A DNA stretch of 64,000 nucleotides, from contig NZ_JAJIRT010000011.1 of the NCBI RefSeq assembly GCF_025717675.1, positions 120,878-184,877 of the forward strand, written 5' to 3'. The stretch is from Paucibacter sp. DJ2R-2. GTDB taxonomy: Bacteria > Pseudomonadota > Gammaproteobacteria > Burkholderiales > Burkholderiaceae_C. How positions within the stretch are numbered: the stretch's first letter is position 1; each line of letters opens with the position of its first letter. A program made the position numbers and the translations under genes. Under the pieces are notes generated by a model. That model had not been told where the DNA came from and searched no databases. It was given only the letters and a program-made list of their open reading frames with translations. Shown here piece after piece: positions 1-8,298 of the stretch.

Positions 1-42
1 TGGATGCGCCCCGGCTTCAGCCAGGGCTGTGCGGTGCTGCGC

Positions 43-867
43 TCAGGCGCGCAACAGGTCGTTGATGCTGGTCTTGGCGCGGGTGCCGGCGTCGACCTTC
101 TTGACGATGATGGCCGCGTAGAGGCTGTACTTGCCCTCGTTCTTGGGCAGGCTGCCGCTGATCACCACCGAGCCGGCGGGCACGCGGCCGTAGCTGACGG
201 TGTCGGTTTCGCGGTCATAGATCGGTGTGCTCTGGCCGATGTAGACGCCCATGGAGATGACCGAATTTTCCTCCACGATCACGCCTTCCACCACTTCCGA
301 GCGGGCGCCGATGAAGCAGTTGTCTTCGATGATGGTGGGGTTGGCCTGCAGGGGCTCGAGCACGCCGCCGATGCCAACGCCGCCGCTCAGGTGCACGTTC
401 TTGCCGATCTGAGCGCAGCTGCCGACGGTGGCCCAGGTGTCCACCATGGTGCCTTCATCGACGTAGGCGCCGATGTTCACGTAAGAGGGCATCAGGATCA
501 CGTTCTTGGCCAAGAAGCTGCCGCGGCGCGCCACGGCAGGCGGCACCACGCGCACGCCCATGGCGCGGACGGCTTCTTCGCTCAGGCCGCCGAACTTGGT
601 CGGCACCTTGTCGAAGAAGGTCATGTCGCCGGCGCCCATCAGGCGGTTGTCGTTCAGGCGGAAAGACAGCAGCACGGCTTTCTTGACCCACTGGTGCACG
701 GTCCACTGGCCCACGGCCTGGCGCTCGGCCACGCGCAGGCGGCCAGCGTCCAGATCGGCCAGCACATGCTCCACGGCCTCGCGCACTTCAGGGGCATTGG
801 CGGCCGTGATGTTGGCGCGGTTGTCCCAGGCCAGTTCGATGGTCGATTGCAGATGGGCTTGTGTCAT
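43..867 (-). CDS. dapD: 2,3,4,5-tetrahydropyridine-2,6-dicarboxylate N-succinyltransferase
   Basis: DapD transfers succinyl from succinyl-CoA to tetrahydrodipicolinate in the succinylase branch of diaminopimelate/lysine synthesis (cytoplasm, trimeric family). The 274-residue product has the usual length. It shows an N-terminal helical domain followed, from about residue 105, by left-handed beta-helix hexapeptide repeats (for example [20 protein letters not shown], then further I/V-G-x-x repeats to about residue 225). The start is ATG at 867. It lies just downstream of dapC on the same strand, so the two steps on either side of N-succinyl-2-amino-6-ketopimelate are encoded together. In relatives dapE often follows; here the window ends first. 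Identification is very secure. Confidence 0.97.
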   Translation of the reverse strand: MTQAHLQSTIELAWDNRANITAANAPEVREAVEHVLADLDAGRLRVAERQAVGQWTVHQWVKKAVLLSFRLNDNRLMGAGDMTFFDKVPTKFGGLSEEAVRAMGVRVVPPAVARRGSFLAKNVILMPSYVNIGAYVDEGTMVDTWATVGSCAQIGKNVHLSGGVGIGGVLEPLQANPTIIEDNCFIGARSEVVEGVIVEENSVISMGVYIGQSTPIYDRETDTVSYGRVPAGSVVISGSLPKNEGKYSLYAAIIVKKVDAGTRAKTSINDLLRA

Positions 868-896
868 GAGTGAAAGCTCGCGGCAGCGGGTGCCAG

Positions 897-2156
897 TCAG
901 GAGGAAAGGGAAGAAGAGGAGGTGGAAAAGGATTCGATGTAGGCGACGATGCGCTGGGCCGCTTCAAGGCATTCCGCGCTTTCGGCCACCAGGGCCAGCC
1001 GGATGCGGCCGGCGCCGGGGTTCACGCCGTGGGCCTCGCGCGCCAGCAGGCTGCCGGGCAGCACGGCCACATTGTATTGAGCCAGCAGCCCTTGAGCGAA
1101 GGCGATGTCGTCGCCGCCGTGGATGTGGTGCGGCACGCCGCACCAGAGGTAGAAGCCCGCATCGGGCAGTGCCACATCCATATGTGCGGCCAGCAGCGGT
1201 GTGACGGCGGCGAACTTGGCGCGGTACTGCGCGCGGTTTTCGATCACATGGGCTTCGTCGTTCCAGGCGGCCACGCTGGCGGCTTGCACGATGGGGCTCA
1301 TGGCGCTGCCGTGGTAGGTGCGGTAGAGCAGGAACTTCTTCAGCAGCGCCGCATCGCCGGCGACAAAGCCCGAGCGCATGCCCGGCACATTGCTGCGCTT
1401 GGACAGGCTGGTGAAGGCGATCAGGTTCTTGAAATCCGCGCGGCCCAGGCGGGCGGCGGCCTCCAGGCCGCCCAGTGGCGCTTCGTCGCGGAAGTAGATC
1501 TCCGAGTAGCACTCGTCCGAGGCGATCACAAAGCCATGGCGATCGCTGAGCTCGAAGAGCATGCGCCACTCGTCCAGCGGCATGACCGCGCCGGTCGGGT
1601 TGCCGGGCGAGCAGACGTAGAGCAGCTGGGTGCGGGCCCAGGTGGCCTCGTCGATTTGCGACCAGTCGACGGCGAAGTTTTTGGCCGGGTCGCTGTTGGC
1701 AAAAGCGGTCTGCGCGCCGGCCAGCAGGGCTGCGCCTTCGTAGATTTGGTAGAAGGGATTCGGGCAGACCACGGTGGCGCCGGCGCGGCTGGGGTCGATC
1801 ACGGTTTGCGCCAGGGCGAACAGCGCTTCACGCGAGCCGTTGACCGGCAGCACCTGGCTGGCCGGGTTGAGGCTAAGACCGTAGCGGCGCTGCAGCCAGG
1901 CGCAGATGGCTTCGCGCAGCGCCGGCTCGCCGGCCGTGGCCGGGTAGCCCGACAAGCCCTTGAGGCTGGCCATCAGAGCGTCTTCAATCAGCTTGGGCGC
2001 CGGATGCTTGGGCTCGCCGATGCCCAGGCTGATGGGCCGGTAGGCCGCACTTGGCGTGATGCCCGCGTTCAGGGCCCGCAAACGCTCAAAAGGATAGGGG
2101 TGCAGCTTGTCCAGCAGCGGGTTGTGGGGCACGGAAGAGGCGGCAGCAGCGTTCAT
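897..2156 (-). CDS. dapC: succinyldiaminopimelate transaminase
   Basis: PLP-dependent fold-type I aminotransferase that converts N-succinyl-2-amino-6-ketopimelate to N-succinyl-diaminopimelate, the step after DapD. I chose the ATG at 2156 (product [20 protein letters not shown]..., 419 aa) rather than an upstream extension, because the homologous region begins [16 protein letters not shown]. Family features visible: the SPGNPTGA substrate-binding loop, SDECYSEIY with the PLP-interacting Asp and Tyr, the Schiff-base lysine in [12 protein letters not shown], and a late RIRLAL carboxylate-binding Arg. The C-terminus is a Ser/Thr-rich tail. It is 29 bp from dapD and 26 bp after the SET-domain gene, consistent with one operon. 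DapC rather than ArgD/AlaT is inferred from the dapD neighbour. Confidence 0.92.
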   Translation of the reverse strand: MNAAAASSVPHNPLLDKLHPYPFERLRALNAGITPSAAYRPISLGIGEPKHPAPKLIEDALMASLKGLSGYPATAGEPALREAICAWLQRRYGLSLNPASQVLPVNGSREALFALAQTVIDPSRAGATVVCPNPFYQIYEGAALLAGAQTAFANSDPAKNFAVDWSQIDEATWARTQLLYVCSPGNPTGAVMPLDEWRMLFELSDRHGFVIASDECYSEIYFRDEAPLGGLEAAARLGRADFKNLIAFTSLSKRSNVPGMRSGFVAGDAALLKKFLLYRTYHGSAMSPIVQAASVAAWNDEAHVIENRAQYRAKFAAVTPLLAAHMDVALPDAGFYLWCGVPHHIHGGDDIAFAQGLLAQYNVAVLPGSLLAREAHGVNPGAGRIRLALVAESAECLEAAQRIVAYIESFSTSSSSLSS

Positions 2157-2182
2157 GACAGCGGGTGGGGGAATCGCCGGCA

Positions 2183-2608
2183 TCATAGCCAGCCCAGGCA
2201 CCCTGGCTGGCTACAGCGACAGGCAAGCCTGCCTTCGTGGTGGGTGGCGCCGTAGGCCACGGTGATTTCTTCGCCCACGGCAATCTCCTGCAGGGCGAAG
2301 AACTCGATGGCGCCGCCTTCCACCGCGATGCGGGCATTGGGCCGGCAGCTGTGGTTGGTGAAGCGCATGGGGTCACTGGAGCGAGTGGCGTCCACCGCGC
2401 GGCTGCTGGACAGCTCGACCAGCATGATGCGTTGGCGGCCCTGGGCGCGCCGCCGCGCCTCGGCCACGCTGATGGCTTCGCCGGTGAGCGCGCCGATCTG
2501 GGCGCCCGCGGGCACGGCTTCCGCCGCAAACACGCCGAAGCCATCGATGCGGCTGCGCCGCACCGTGACTTCGATCAGCTGGTAGGCCGGATGAGAGGCG
2601 AGGGCCAA
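2183..2608 (-). CDS. SET domain protein (putative protein-lysine methyltransferase)
   Basis: A 141-residue protein that is almost entirely one SET domain: GFGVFAAEAVPAGAQI near the N-terminus (SAM-binding start), RFTNHSCRPNA (the NHSC motif that completes the pseudoknot active site), GEEITVAYG, and a terminal CRCSQPGC resembling a post-SET zinc cysteine cluster. By family it would transfer a methyl group from SAM to a protein lysine; the substrate is unknown. The only plausible start is TTG at 2608, seven codons after the queF stop and in the same reading frame. It sits between queF and dapC on one strand, so it is probably co-transcribed; its function has no obvious link to either. Confidence 0.8.
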   Translation of the reverse strand: MALASHPAYQLIEVTVRRSRIDGFGVFAAEAVPAGAQIGALTGEAISVAEARRRAQGRQRIMLVELSSSRAVDATRSSDPMRFTNHSCRPNARIAVEGGAIEFFALQEIAVGEEITVAYGATHHEGRLACRCSQPGCLGWL

Positions 2609-2629
2609 GGCGTGCAGCTCAACCGCGCT

Positions 2630-3220
2630 TCAGCGCAGCAGGCCGGACTCGAAACCGTGGGCCGGCAGGTCCACGCGCGGCTCCTGCTTCCAGCCTTTTT
2701 TGCGGTGCTCGACCACCACATTGGTGTAGATGCCGCCGCGCACATACCACTTGGCGGTGATGCGGATGAAGCGTGGGTTGGTGACCTTGACGATGTCTTC
2801 CAGGATGGTGTTGGTCACCTTCTCGTGGAAGGCGCCCTCGTCGCGGTAGCTCCAGAAGTACATCTTCAGGCTCTTCAGCTCGACGCAGTACTGGTCCGCG
2901 ATCATGTCGATGGTGAAGTGCGCGAAGTCAGGCTGGCCGGTCAGCGGGCAGTGGCAGGTGAACTCGGGCACCTGGAACTGGATCACATAGTCACGCTCGG
3001 GGGCCGGGTTGGGGAAGACGTGCAGCTCTTTGCTCGGCGCCGAGGGCGGGTTGGGCGGCATCTCGCGCATCTTGGGCGTTGCCTTGGGGGCCGCCTTGCT
3101 GGGCTTGGCGGCCGATTTGATCGGGGCCTTGTAGGCCTCGGCGGGGAGGACAGCGGGCGCGGCAGTCTTTCGACGGGTGGAGGGGGCAGTGGCAGACGTG
3201 GTGGGGGTGGACTTGGCCAT
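2630..3220 (-). CDS. queF: NADPH-dependent 7-cyano-7-deazaguanine (preQ0) reductase
   Basis: QueF reduces preQ0 to preQ1 in queuosine tRNA modification. The catalytic domain, from about residue 55, is the short (YkvM-type) form: [12 protein letters not shown] holds the nucleophilic Cys91 and Asp98, and VELKSLK is the substrate/NADPH-binding QueF motif. The 196-residue product carries a roughly 50-residue N-terminal extension very rich in Ala, Lys, Pro, Ser and Thr. Either the real start is Met51 (position 3070) or Met54, which would give a family-typical length, or the extension is a disordered tail. No clear ribosome binding site distinguishes them. It is the first gene of a queF-SET-dapC-dapD run and is divergent from smc. 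Confidence 0.93.
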   Translation of the reverse strand: MAKSTPTTSATAPSTRRKTAAPAVLPAEAYKAPIKSAAKPSKAAPKATPKMREMPPNPPSAPSKELHVFPNPAPERDYVIQFQVPEFTCHCPLTGQPDFAHFTIDMIADQYCVELKSLKMYFWSYRDEGAFHEKVTNTILEDIVKVTNPRFIRITAKWYVRGGIYTNVVVEHRKKGWKQEPRVDLPAHGFESGLLR

Positions 3221-3414
3221 GGAGTCAATGCGGGGCGATCACCGCGTCGGAAAGACGCGACGACATGCCAAAAGATGGGGAGGGCCCGATGGTATCATCC
3301 AGGCCCGCTCAAGCCCCCGATTTATGGGCTTTTGTTCAAATAAATCAACAGCTTAGGAGGCTCGGTGGCAGGCGCCTTGGGTGCCGCCCGCCGGGTGAGA
3401 ATGGTCTTGCGCCC

Positions 3415-6400
3415 ATGCGTCTGAACTCGATCAAGCTCTCGGGCTTCAAGTCCTTCGCCGATCCGACGGTGTTCCAGCTGCCCGGGCAGCTGGTCGGCGT
3501 GGTCGGGCCCAATGGCTGCGGCAAGTCCAACATCATGGACGCGGTGCGCTGGGTGCTGGGCGAGAGCAAGGCTTCCGAGCTGCGCGGCGAGTCCATGCAG
3601 GACGTGATCTTCAACGGCTCGGGCAACCGCAAGCCGGCCAGTCGTGCCAGCGTGGAGTTGGTCTTCAGCAACGAGGACGGTCGTGCGGGTGGCCAGTGGA
3701 ACCAATTTGCCGAAATCGCCGTCAAGCGCGTCCTGACCCGTGATGGCACCTCCAGCTACTTCATCAACAACCAGCCGGTGCGCCGCCGCGATGTGCAGGA
3801 CGTGTTTCTGGGCACGGGCTTGGGGCCGCGCGCCTACGCCATCATCGGCCAGGGCACCATCAGCCGCATCATCGAATCCAAGCCGGAAGAGATGCGCATG
3901 TTCCTGGAGGAGGCGGCCGGCGTCTCCAAGTACAAGGAACGCCGCCGTGAGACCGAGAACCGGCTCAAGGACACGCGCGAAAACTTGACTCGCGTCGACG
4001 ACATCCTGCGCGAGCTCAACAACAACCTCGAGAAGCTCGAAAAGCAGGCCGAGGTGGCGGCCAGCTACCGCGCCTTGCAGGACGCCGGCACGCTCAAGCT
4101 GCACCAGCTTTGGTTTCTCAAGCACCGCGACGCCACCTCCGAGCAAGGCCGGGTCAAGACCGAGCATTTGGAGGCTGTCAACGCCTTGGAATCGCGCATG
4201 GCGGAGCTGCGCCAGGTCGAGGCGGAGCTGGAGACCGTGCGCCAGGCCCATTACGCCGCTGGCGACGAGCTGCACGCTTCACAAGGCCGTTATGCCGAGG
4301 CGCAGCTGGAAGTCAGCCGCCTGGAAGAGCGCATCCGCTATGTGGTCGAGGGCCGCCAGCGGGTCGAGGCCCGCCTGATCGAGCTGCAGGCCCAGAACAC
4401 CCAGTGGCAGGAGCGTTCGATCCAGGCTCAGGACGAGCTGGAGACCATTGCGGAGCAGATCGCCACGGCCGAGGAGCAAAGCGAGATCCTGGCCGCCCAG
4501 GCCGAGGAGCAAGCCGCCAATCTACCCAACGGCGAAGACGCGGTGCGCGCCGCCCAGGGTCGGGCCAATGAGCAGCGCGCCCTGGTCGTGCAGGTGCAGC
4601 AGCAAATCCAGGTGCTGGCGGCCGAGAGCCGCAGCATCGAAGAGCAAGCCCGTCAGCTGCGCACCCGCCGCGAACGCCTGGCGGCCGAACGCCAAGGCCT
4701 GACGGTGCCCGATGCCGAGCGCCTGGGCGAACTCAAGCAACAGAGCGAAGCGGCCGACGAGACCCGCGACATGGCCGATGCCCGTCTGCATGAGCTGCAG
4801 GAGCAGGTGCCACTGCTGGACGAGCAGCGCCGCCACGCCCAGGCCGACGCCAATGCGCAGGGCCGCCGCCAGTCCGAGCTCTCGGCCCGACTCGATGCCT
4901 TGCGCGCTCTTCAAGAGAAGGTGCAGACCGAGGGCAAGCTCAAGCCCTGGCTGGCCAAGCATGGCCTGGACGGCCTGCAAGGACTGTGGACCCAACTCCA
5001 TATTCAAGCGGGTTGGGAGAATGCCCTGGAGGCGGCGCTGCGCGAGCGCATGAGCGCGCTGCAGGTCGGCCGCCTGGAGACCGTGCAGGCCTTTGCGGCC
5101 GATGCGCCGCCGGCCCGTCTGGCGTTTTACTCGCCGCCGGCCTCGGCCATTGCCAACACCCATGAAACCCTGGCGCGGCTCAGCGATCTGCTGCGCTTGG
5201 ACGACGCCGGCCTGAAAGCCCTGCTCAATGACTGGCTGGAAGGCGTCTACACCGCGGCCAGCCTGGAAGAAGCCCTGGCCCAGCGCGCCCGCTTGAGCCA
5301 TGGCGAGCTGATCATGACGCCGGCCGGCCACGCGGTCAGCCAGTTCGCGGTCAGCTTCTACGCGCCCGATTCCGAGCAGGCCGGCATGCTGGCCCGTGCA
5401 CAGGAAATCGAACACCTGCAGCTGGAGCTGCGCGCCCAGACCCTGATTGCCGAAGAGGCCAAGAGCGCCCTGGTGCGCGCTGAGGCTGGCTACACCGAAG
5501 GCTCGCAGCGCTTGCTGAACCTGCGCCGTGAGGCCGGCGAGGCGCAGAACCGCGCCCATCAGCTGCATGTCGAGTTCTTGCGCCTGAGCCAGCAGAGCGA
5601 AGCGGCCAGCGCACGCCGCGGCCAGCTCGAGGGCGAGCTGGGCGAGATTGACGCCCAGGCCGAAGAGTTGCAGGAGCGCCGCGTCACCGGCGAGGCTCGC
5701 TTCGAAGAGCTGGACATGCAATTGGCCACCACGCAAGAGCGCCATGCCGAACTCGACGATGCGGTGATCCTGGCCGAGCGCCGCATGGGCGAGGCGCGAG
5801 AGCAGCTGCGCGCGCTGGAGCGGCGTGCCCAGGAGGCGCAGTACAGCGCCCGCGCCCTGGCCTCGCGCCGGGGCGAGCTGCAGCGCGCCATCGAGACCGC
5901 GCAGCAGCAGGTGCAGACCAACAGCGCTTCGGCCGAGAGCCTGCAGCGCGAGATGGACACGCTCAACGATGCCGCCGCGCAAGCCGGCCTGCAGGATGCG
6001 CTGGCGCTCAAGATGGAACGCGAGCAAGCCCTGGCCGCCGTCCGCAGCAGTTACGACGACCTCAGCCTGCGCCTGCGCAAGGCCGACGAGCAGCGCCTGA
6101 CTTTCGAGCGCAGCTTGGACCCGCTGCGCGACCGCATCACCAAGCTTCAGCTGGAAGAGCAAGCGGCCCAGCTCGGCGGCGCACAGTATATGGAGCAGTT
6201 GCTTGCCGGCGCGGTCGACCTGGAGGCTCTGGCACTGAGCATCGAGCAGGGTCAGGTCAAGCTCTACGGCCTGCAGGGCGAGATCGACCGCATCAACCGG
6301 GAGATCGCCGCCCTGGGCGCCGTCAACCTGGCCGCCCTGGACGAGCTGACTTCGGCGCGCGAGCGCAAGACTTTCCTCGATTCGCAATGCGCCGACCTGA

Positions 6401-6927
6401 TGTCGGCCATGAAGACCTTGGAAGATGCGATCCACAAGATCGATCTGGAAACCCGCGATCTGCTGGGCGCCACCTTCGACCAGGTCAATCTGCATTTCGG
6501 CCGCATGTTCCCGACCCTGTTCGGCGGCGGCCAGGCCAAGCTGGTGATGACGGGCGATGAAATCCTCGACGCCGGCGTGCAGGTCATGGCCCAACCGCCG
6601 GGCAAGAAGAACAGCACCATCCACCTGCTCTCGGGCGGTGAGAAGGCGCTGACGGCGATTGCCTTGGTGTTCGCGATCTTCCAGCTCAACCCGGCGCCGT
6701 TCTGCCTGCTGGACGAGGTCGATGCGCCGCTGGACGACGCCAATACCGAACGCTACGCCAAACTGGTGGCCGAGATGAGCAGCGGGACGCAGTTCCTCTT
6801 CATCTCGCACAACAAGATTGCAATGGAAATGGCTGAACAACTGATTGGGGTGACGATGCAGGAGCAGGGCGTGTCACGCATCGTGGCGGTGGACATGGAC
6901 AAGGCGCTTGCGCTGGCGGAAGCATGA
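3415..6927 (+). CDS. smc: chromosome segregation protein SMC
   Basis: Bacterial condensin ATPase that compacts and segregates the chromosome. At 1170 aa it is full length. The start is ATG at 3415 (MRLNSIKLSGFKSFADP, the conserved SMC N-terminus); the open frame runs 50 codons further upstream but that part is non-homologous. Walker A GPNGCGKSN lies at residues 31-39. Long coiled coils flank a hinge at about residues 520-640. The C-terminal head has the ABC signature LLSGGEKALTAIA and Walker B CLLDEVDAPLDD. The stop overlaps the zipA-like start by 4 bp (ATGA), implying translational coupling. scpA/scpB are not in the window. Confidence 0.98.
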   Translation: MRLNSIKLSGFKSFADPTVFQLPGQLVGVVGPNGCGKSNIMDAVRWVLGESKASELRGESMQDVIFNGSGNRKPASRASVELVFSNEDGRAGGQWNQFAEIAVKRVLTRDGTSSYFINNQPVRRRDVQDVFLGTGLGPRAYAIIGQGTISRIIESKPEEMRMFLEEAAGVSKYKERRRETENRLKDTRENLTRVDDILRELNNNLEKLEKQAEVAASYRALQDAGTLKLHQLWFLKHRDATSEQGRVKTEHLEAVNALESRMAELRQVEAELETVRQAHYAAGDELHASQGRYAEAQLEVSRLEERIRYVVEGRQRVEARLIELQAQNTQWQERSIQAQDELETIAEQIATAEEQSEILAAQAEEQAANLPNGEDAVRAAQGRANEQRALVVQVQQQIQVLAAESRSIEEQARQLRTRRERLAAERQGLTVPDAERLGELKQQSEAADETRDMADARLHELQEQVPLLDEQRRHAQADANAQGRRQSELSARLDALRALQEKVQTEGKLKPWLAKHGLDGLQGLWTQLHIQAGWENALEAALRERMSALQVGRLETVQAFAADAPPARLAFYSPPASAIANTHETLARLSDLLRLDDAGLKALLNDWLEGVYTAASLEEALAQRARLSHGELIMTPAGHAVSQFAVSFYAPDSEQAGMLARAQEIEHLQLELRAQTLIAEEAKSALVRAEAGYTEGSQRLLNLRREAGEAQNRAHQLHVEFLRLSQQSEAASARRGQLEGELGEIDAQAEELQERRVTGEARFEELDMQLATTQERHAELDDAVILAERRMGEAREQLRALERRAQEAQYSARALASRRGELQRAIETAQQQVQTNSASAESLQREMDTLNDAAAQAGLQDALALKMEREQALAAVRSSYDDLSLRLRKADEQRLTFERSLDPLRDRITKLQLEEQAAQLGGAQYMEQLLAGAVDLEALALSIEQGQVKLYGLQGEIDRINREIAALGAVNLAALDELTSARERKTFLDSQCADLMSAMKTLEDAIHKIDLETRDLLGATFDQVNLHFGRMFPTLFGGGQAKLVMTGDEILDAGVQVMAQPPGKKNSTIHLLSGGEKALTAIALVFAIFQLNPAPFCLLDEVDAPLDDANTERYAKLVAEMSSGTQFLFISHNKIAMEMAEQLIGVTMQEQGVSRIVAVDMDKALALAEA

Positions 6928-7979
6928 GCATGAGCCTGACCGAAATGCTGGCCGTGCTCGGTGGCCTGGTGCTGGCCGGCGTGGTCGGCCATGGTGCCTG
7001 GAGCGCCCGCAAGGCTGGGCCGCGCCGGGCGGACCCGCAGATGGAGCCGGTGATGGACGGCCAGCGCCTGGAGCCCGGTCTGGACGCCGACGCCGGTGGC
7101 CAGCCTGCCTCGCTTGATGAAACCATGCCGGCCGTCGGCCGCGTCGCGCGCAAGCCCTCGGCTCGCATCGACGCGCTGATCGACGCCATTGCCACCATCA
7201 CCCTGGACACGCCGATCAGCGGTGAGATGGCCAGCTCGCAGCTGCCCGGCAGCCGGCGTGCCGGCACCAAGCCTTTTCATATCGAGGGCCTGAATGCCGA
7301 GAGCGGCGAATGGGAGCTGCCCCTGGCCGGCCAGCGCTACGGCGAATTCCAGGCCGGCGTGCAGATGGCCAACCGCAACGGCGCCATGAACGAGATCGAG
7401 TATTCGGAGTTCGTGCAGAAGGTGCAGGGATTTGCCGATGGTGTCGGTGCTTTTGTCCAGTTCCCCGACATGCTCGATGTGGTCGGCCGGGCCCGCGAGC
7501 TGGACCAGTTTGCCAGCGCCCATGACGCCCAGCTGGCCGTGGTCCTGCGTGCCCGCAATGCCGCCTGGACCCTCGGTTATGTGCAGCAGATGGCCTTGCG
7601 CCACGGTTTTGTGCCGGGCGCCATGCCCGGGCGCCTGGTGCTACCGGCGGCCGAGGAGGGCGCGCCGCCGATTTTGTCCTTGAGTTTCGATCCCCAGGCC
7701 GCCTTGGCCGAAGATCCGCAGCAGTCCTCCTTGCGTGAGCTGTCTCTGTCGCTGGATGTGCCGCAAACGCCCGAGGCCCTGGAGCCATTTGCCAGCTGGC
7801 AGGAGGCTGCCCGCGGCCTGGCCCGCGACATCGAGGCCGATGTTTGCGACGACCGCGCCCAGATCCTCAACCTCCATGCCTTCGCCAGCATCGGGCAGGA
7901 GCTCAGCACCCTGTACCGCGCCCTGGCCTCGCGCGATCTGGCGGCCGGCAGTCTGGCTGCCCGCCGCCTGTTCAGCTGA
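6924..7979 (+). CDS. zipA: ZipA-like cell division protein (C-terminal FtsZ-binding domain)
   Basis: The 351-residue product has a single N-terminal membrane segment (residues about 8-25), a short charged and disordered linker, and a C-terminal region from about residue 110 that resembles the ZipA FtsZ-binding domain as found in Burkholderiales, usually encoded directly after smc. ZipA anchors the FtsZ ring to the inner membrane. The start ATG overlaps the smc stop. The linker is much shorter and less Pro/Gln-rich than in E. coli ZipA. In many relatives ligA follows immediately; here it lies 6.4 kb further on. The call rests on architecture, context and weak sequence resemblance, so moderate to good confidence. 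Confidence 0.8.
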   Translation: MSMSLTEMLAVLGGLVLAGVVGHGAWSARKAGPRRADPQMEPVMDGQRLEPGLDADAGGQPASLDETMPAVGRVARKPSARIDALIDAIATITLDTPISGEMASSQLPGSRRAGTKPFHIEGLNAESGEWELPLAGQRYGEFQAGVQMANRNGAMNEIEYSEFVQKVQGFADGVGAFVQFPDMLDVVGRARELDQFASAHDAQLAVVLRARNAAWTLGYVQQMALRHGFVPGAMPGRLVLPAAEEGAPPILSLSFDPQAALAEDPQQSSLRELSLSLDVPQTPEALEPFASWQEAARGLARDIEADVCDDRAQILNLHAFASIGQELSTLYRALASRDLAAGSLAARRLFS

Positions 7980-7991
7980 GCGAGCGCCTGC

Positions 7992-8241
7992 CCTAGCCCG
8001 GGTGTTTCGCGAGGTCGGCCCTGGCCGGTCCGCAGCACCGATGGGCACGATGATCTCTCGCTTCGACCTTCGATCCATTTTGGACACTGGGCCTATGCGG
8101 GCTTGCGCGGCCCAGACCTTGCCCCTGACGCCTCAACTCCTCGCCGATGTCACTGGGCATCGGCTGCGGCCGTCTCGGCGCCACCGGCTGCGGCCTGGAC
8201 GCACGCAATTCCCGCGTCCTTCGTGAAACATCCGGGCTAGG
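7992..8241. mobile_element. 250-bp MITE-like element with 21-bp terminal inverted repeats
   Basis: The left end (7992-8012) begins CCTAGCCCGGGTGTTTCGC and the right end (8221-8241) is its reverse complement at 19 of 21 positions (TCGTGAAACATCCGGGCTAG then G). About 208 bp lie between, with no convincing gene. No target-site duplication is obvious in the flanking bases. The structure fits a non-autonomous insertion element or solo remnant of a larger IS. The ends remind me of IS1380-type termini, but that family assignment is a guess. It fills most of the 319-bp gap between the zipA-like gene and the next gene. Confidence 0.6.
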
Positions 8242-8298
8242 CCAAAGCCTGGCCGTGGCCGCTCAAGTCGGCCCATGGGGCGCCGAAAAAGGCGAGAT

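Noticed and set aside
4522..6840. A long minus-strand open frame of 772 codons opposite smc
   Set aside because: It is an antisense shadow caused by high GC at third positions; smc on the plus strand has full-length homology and all motifs.
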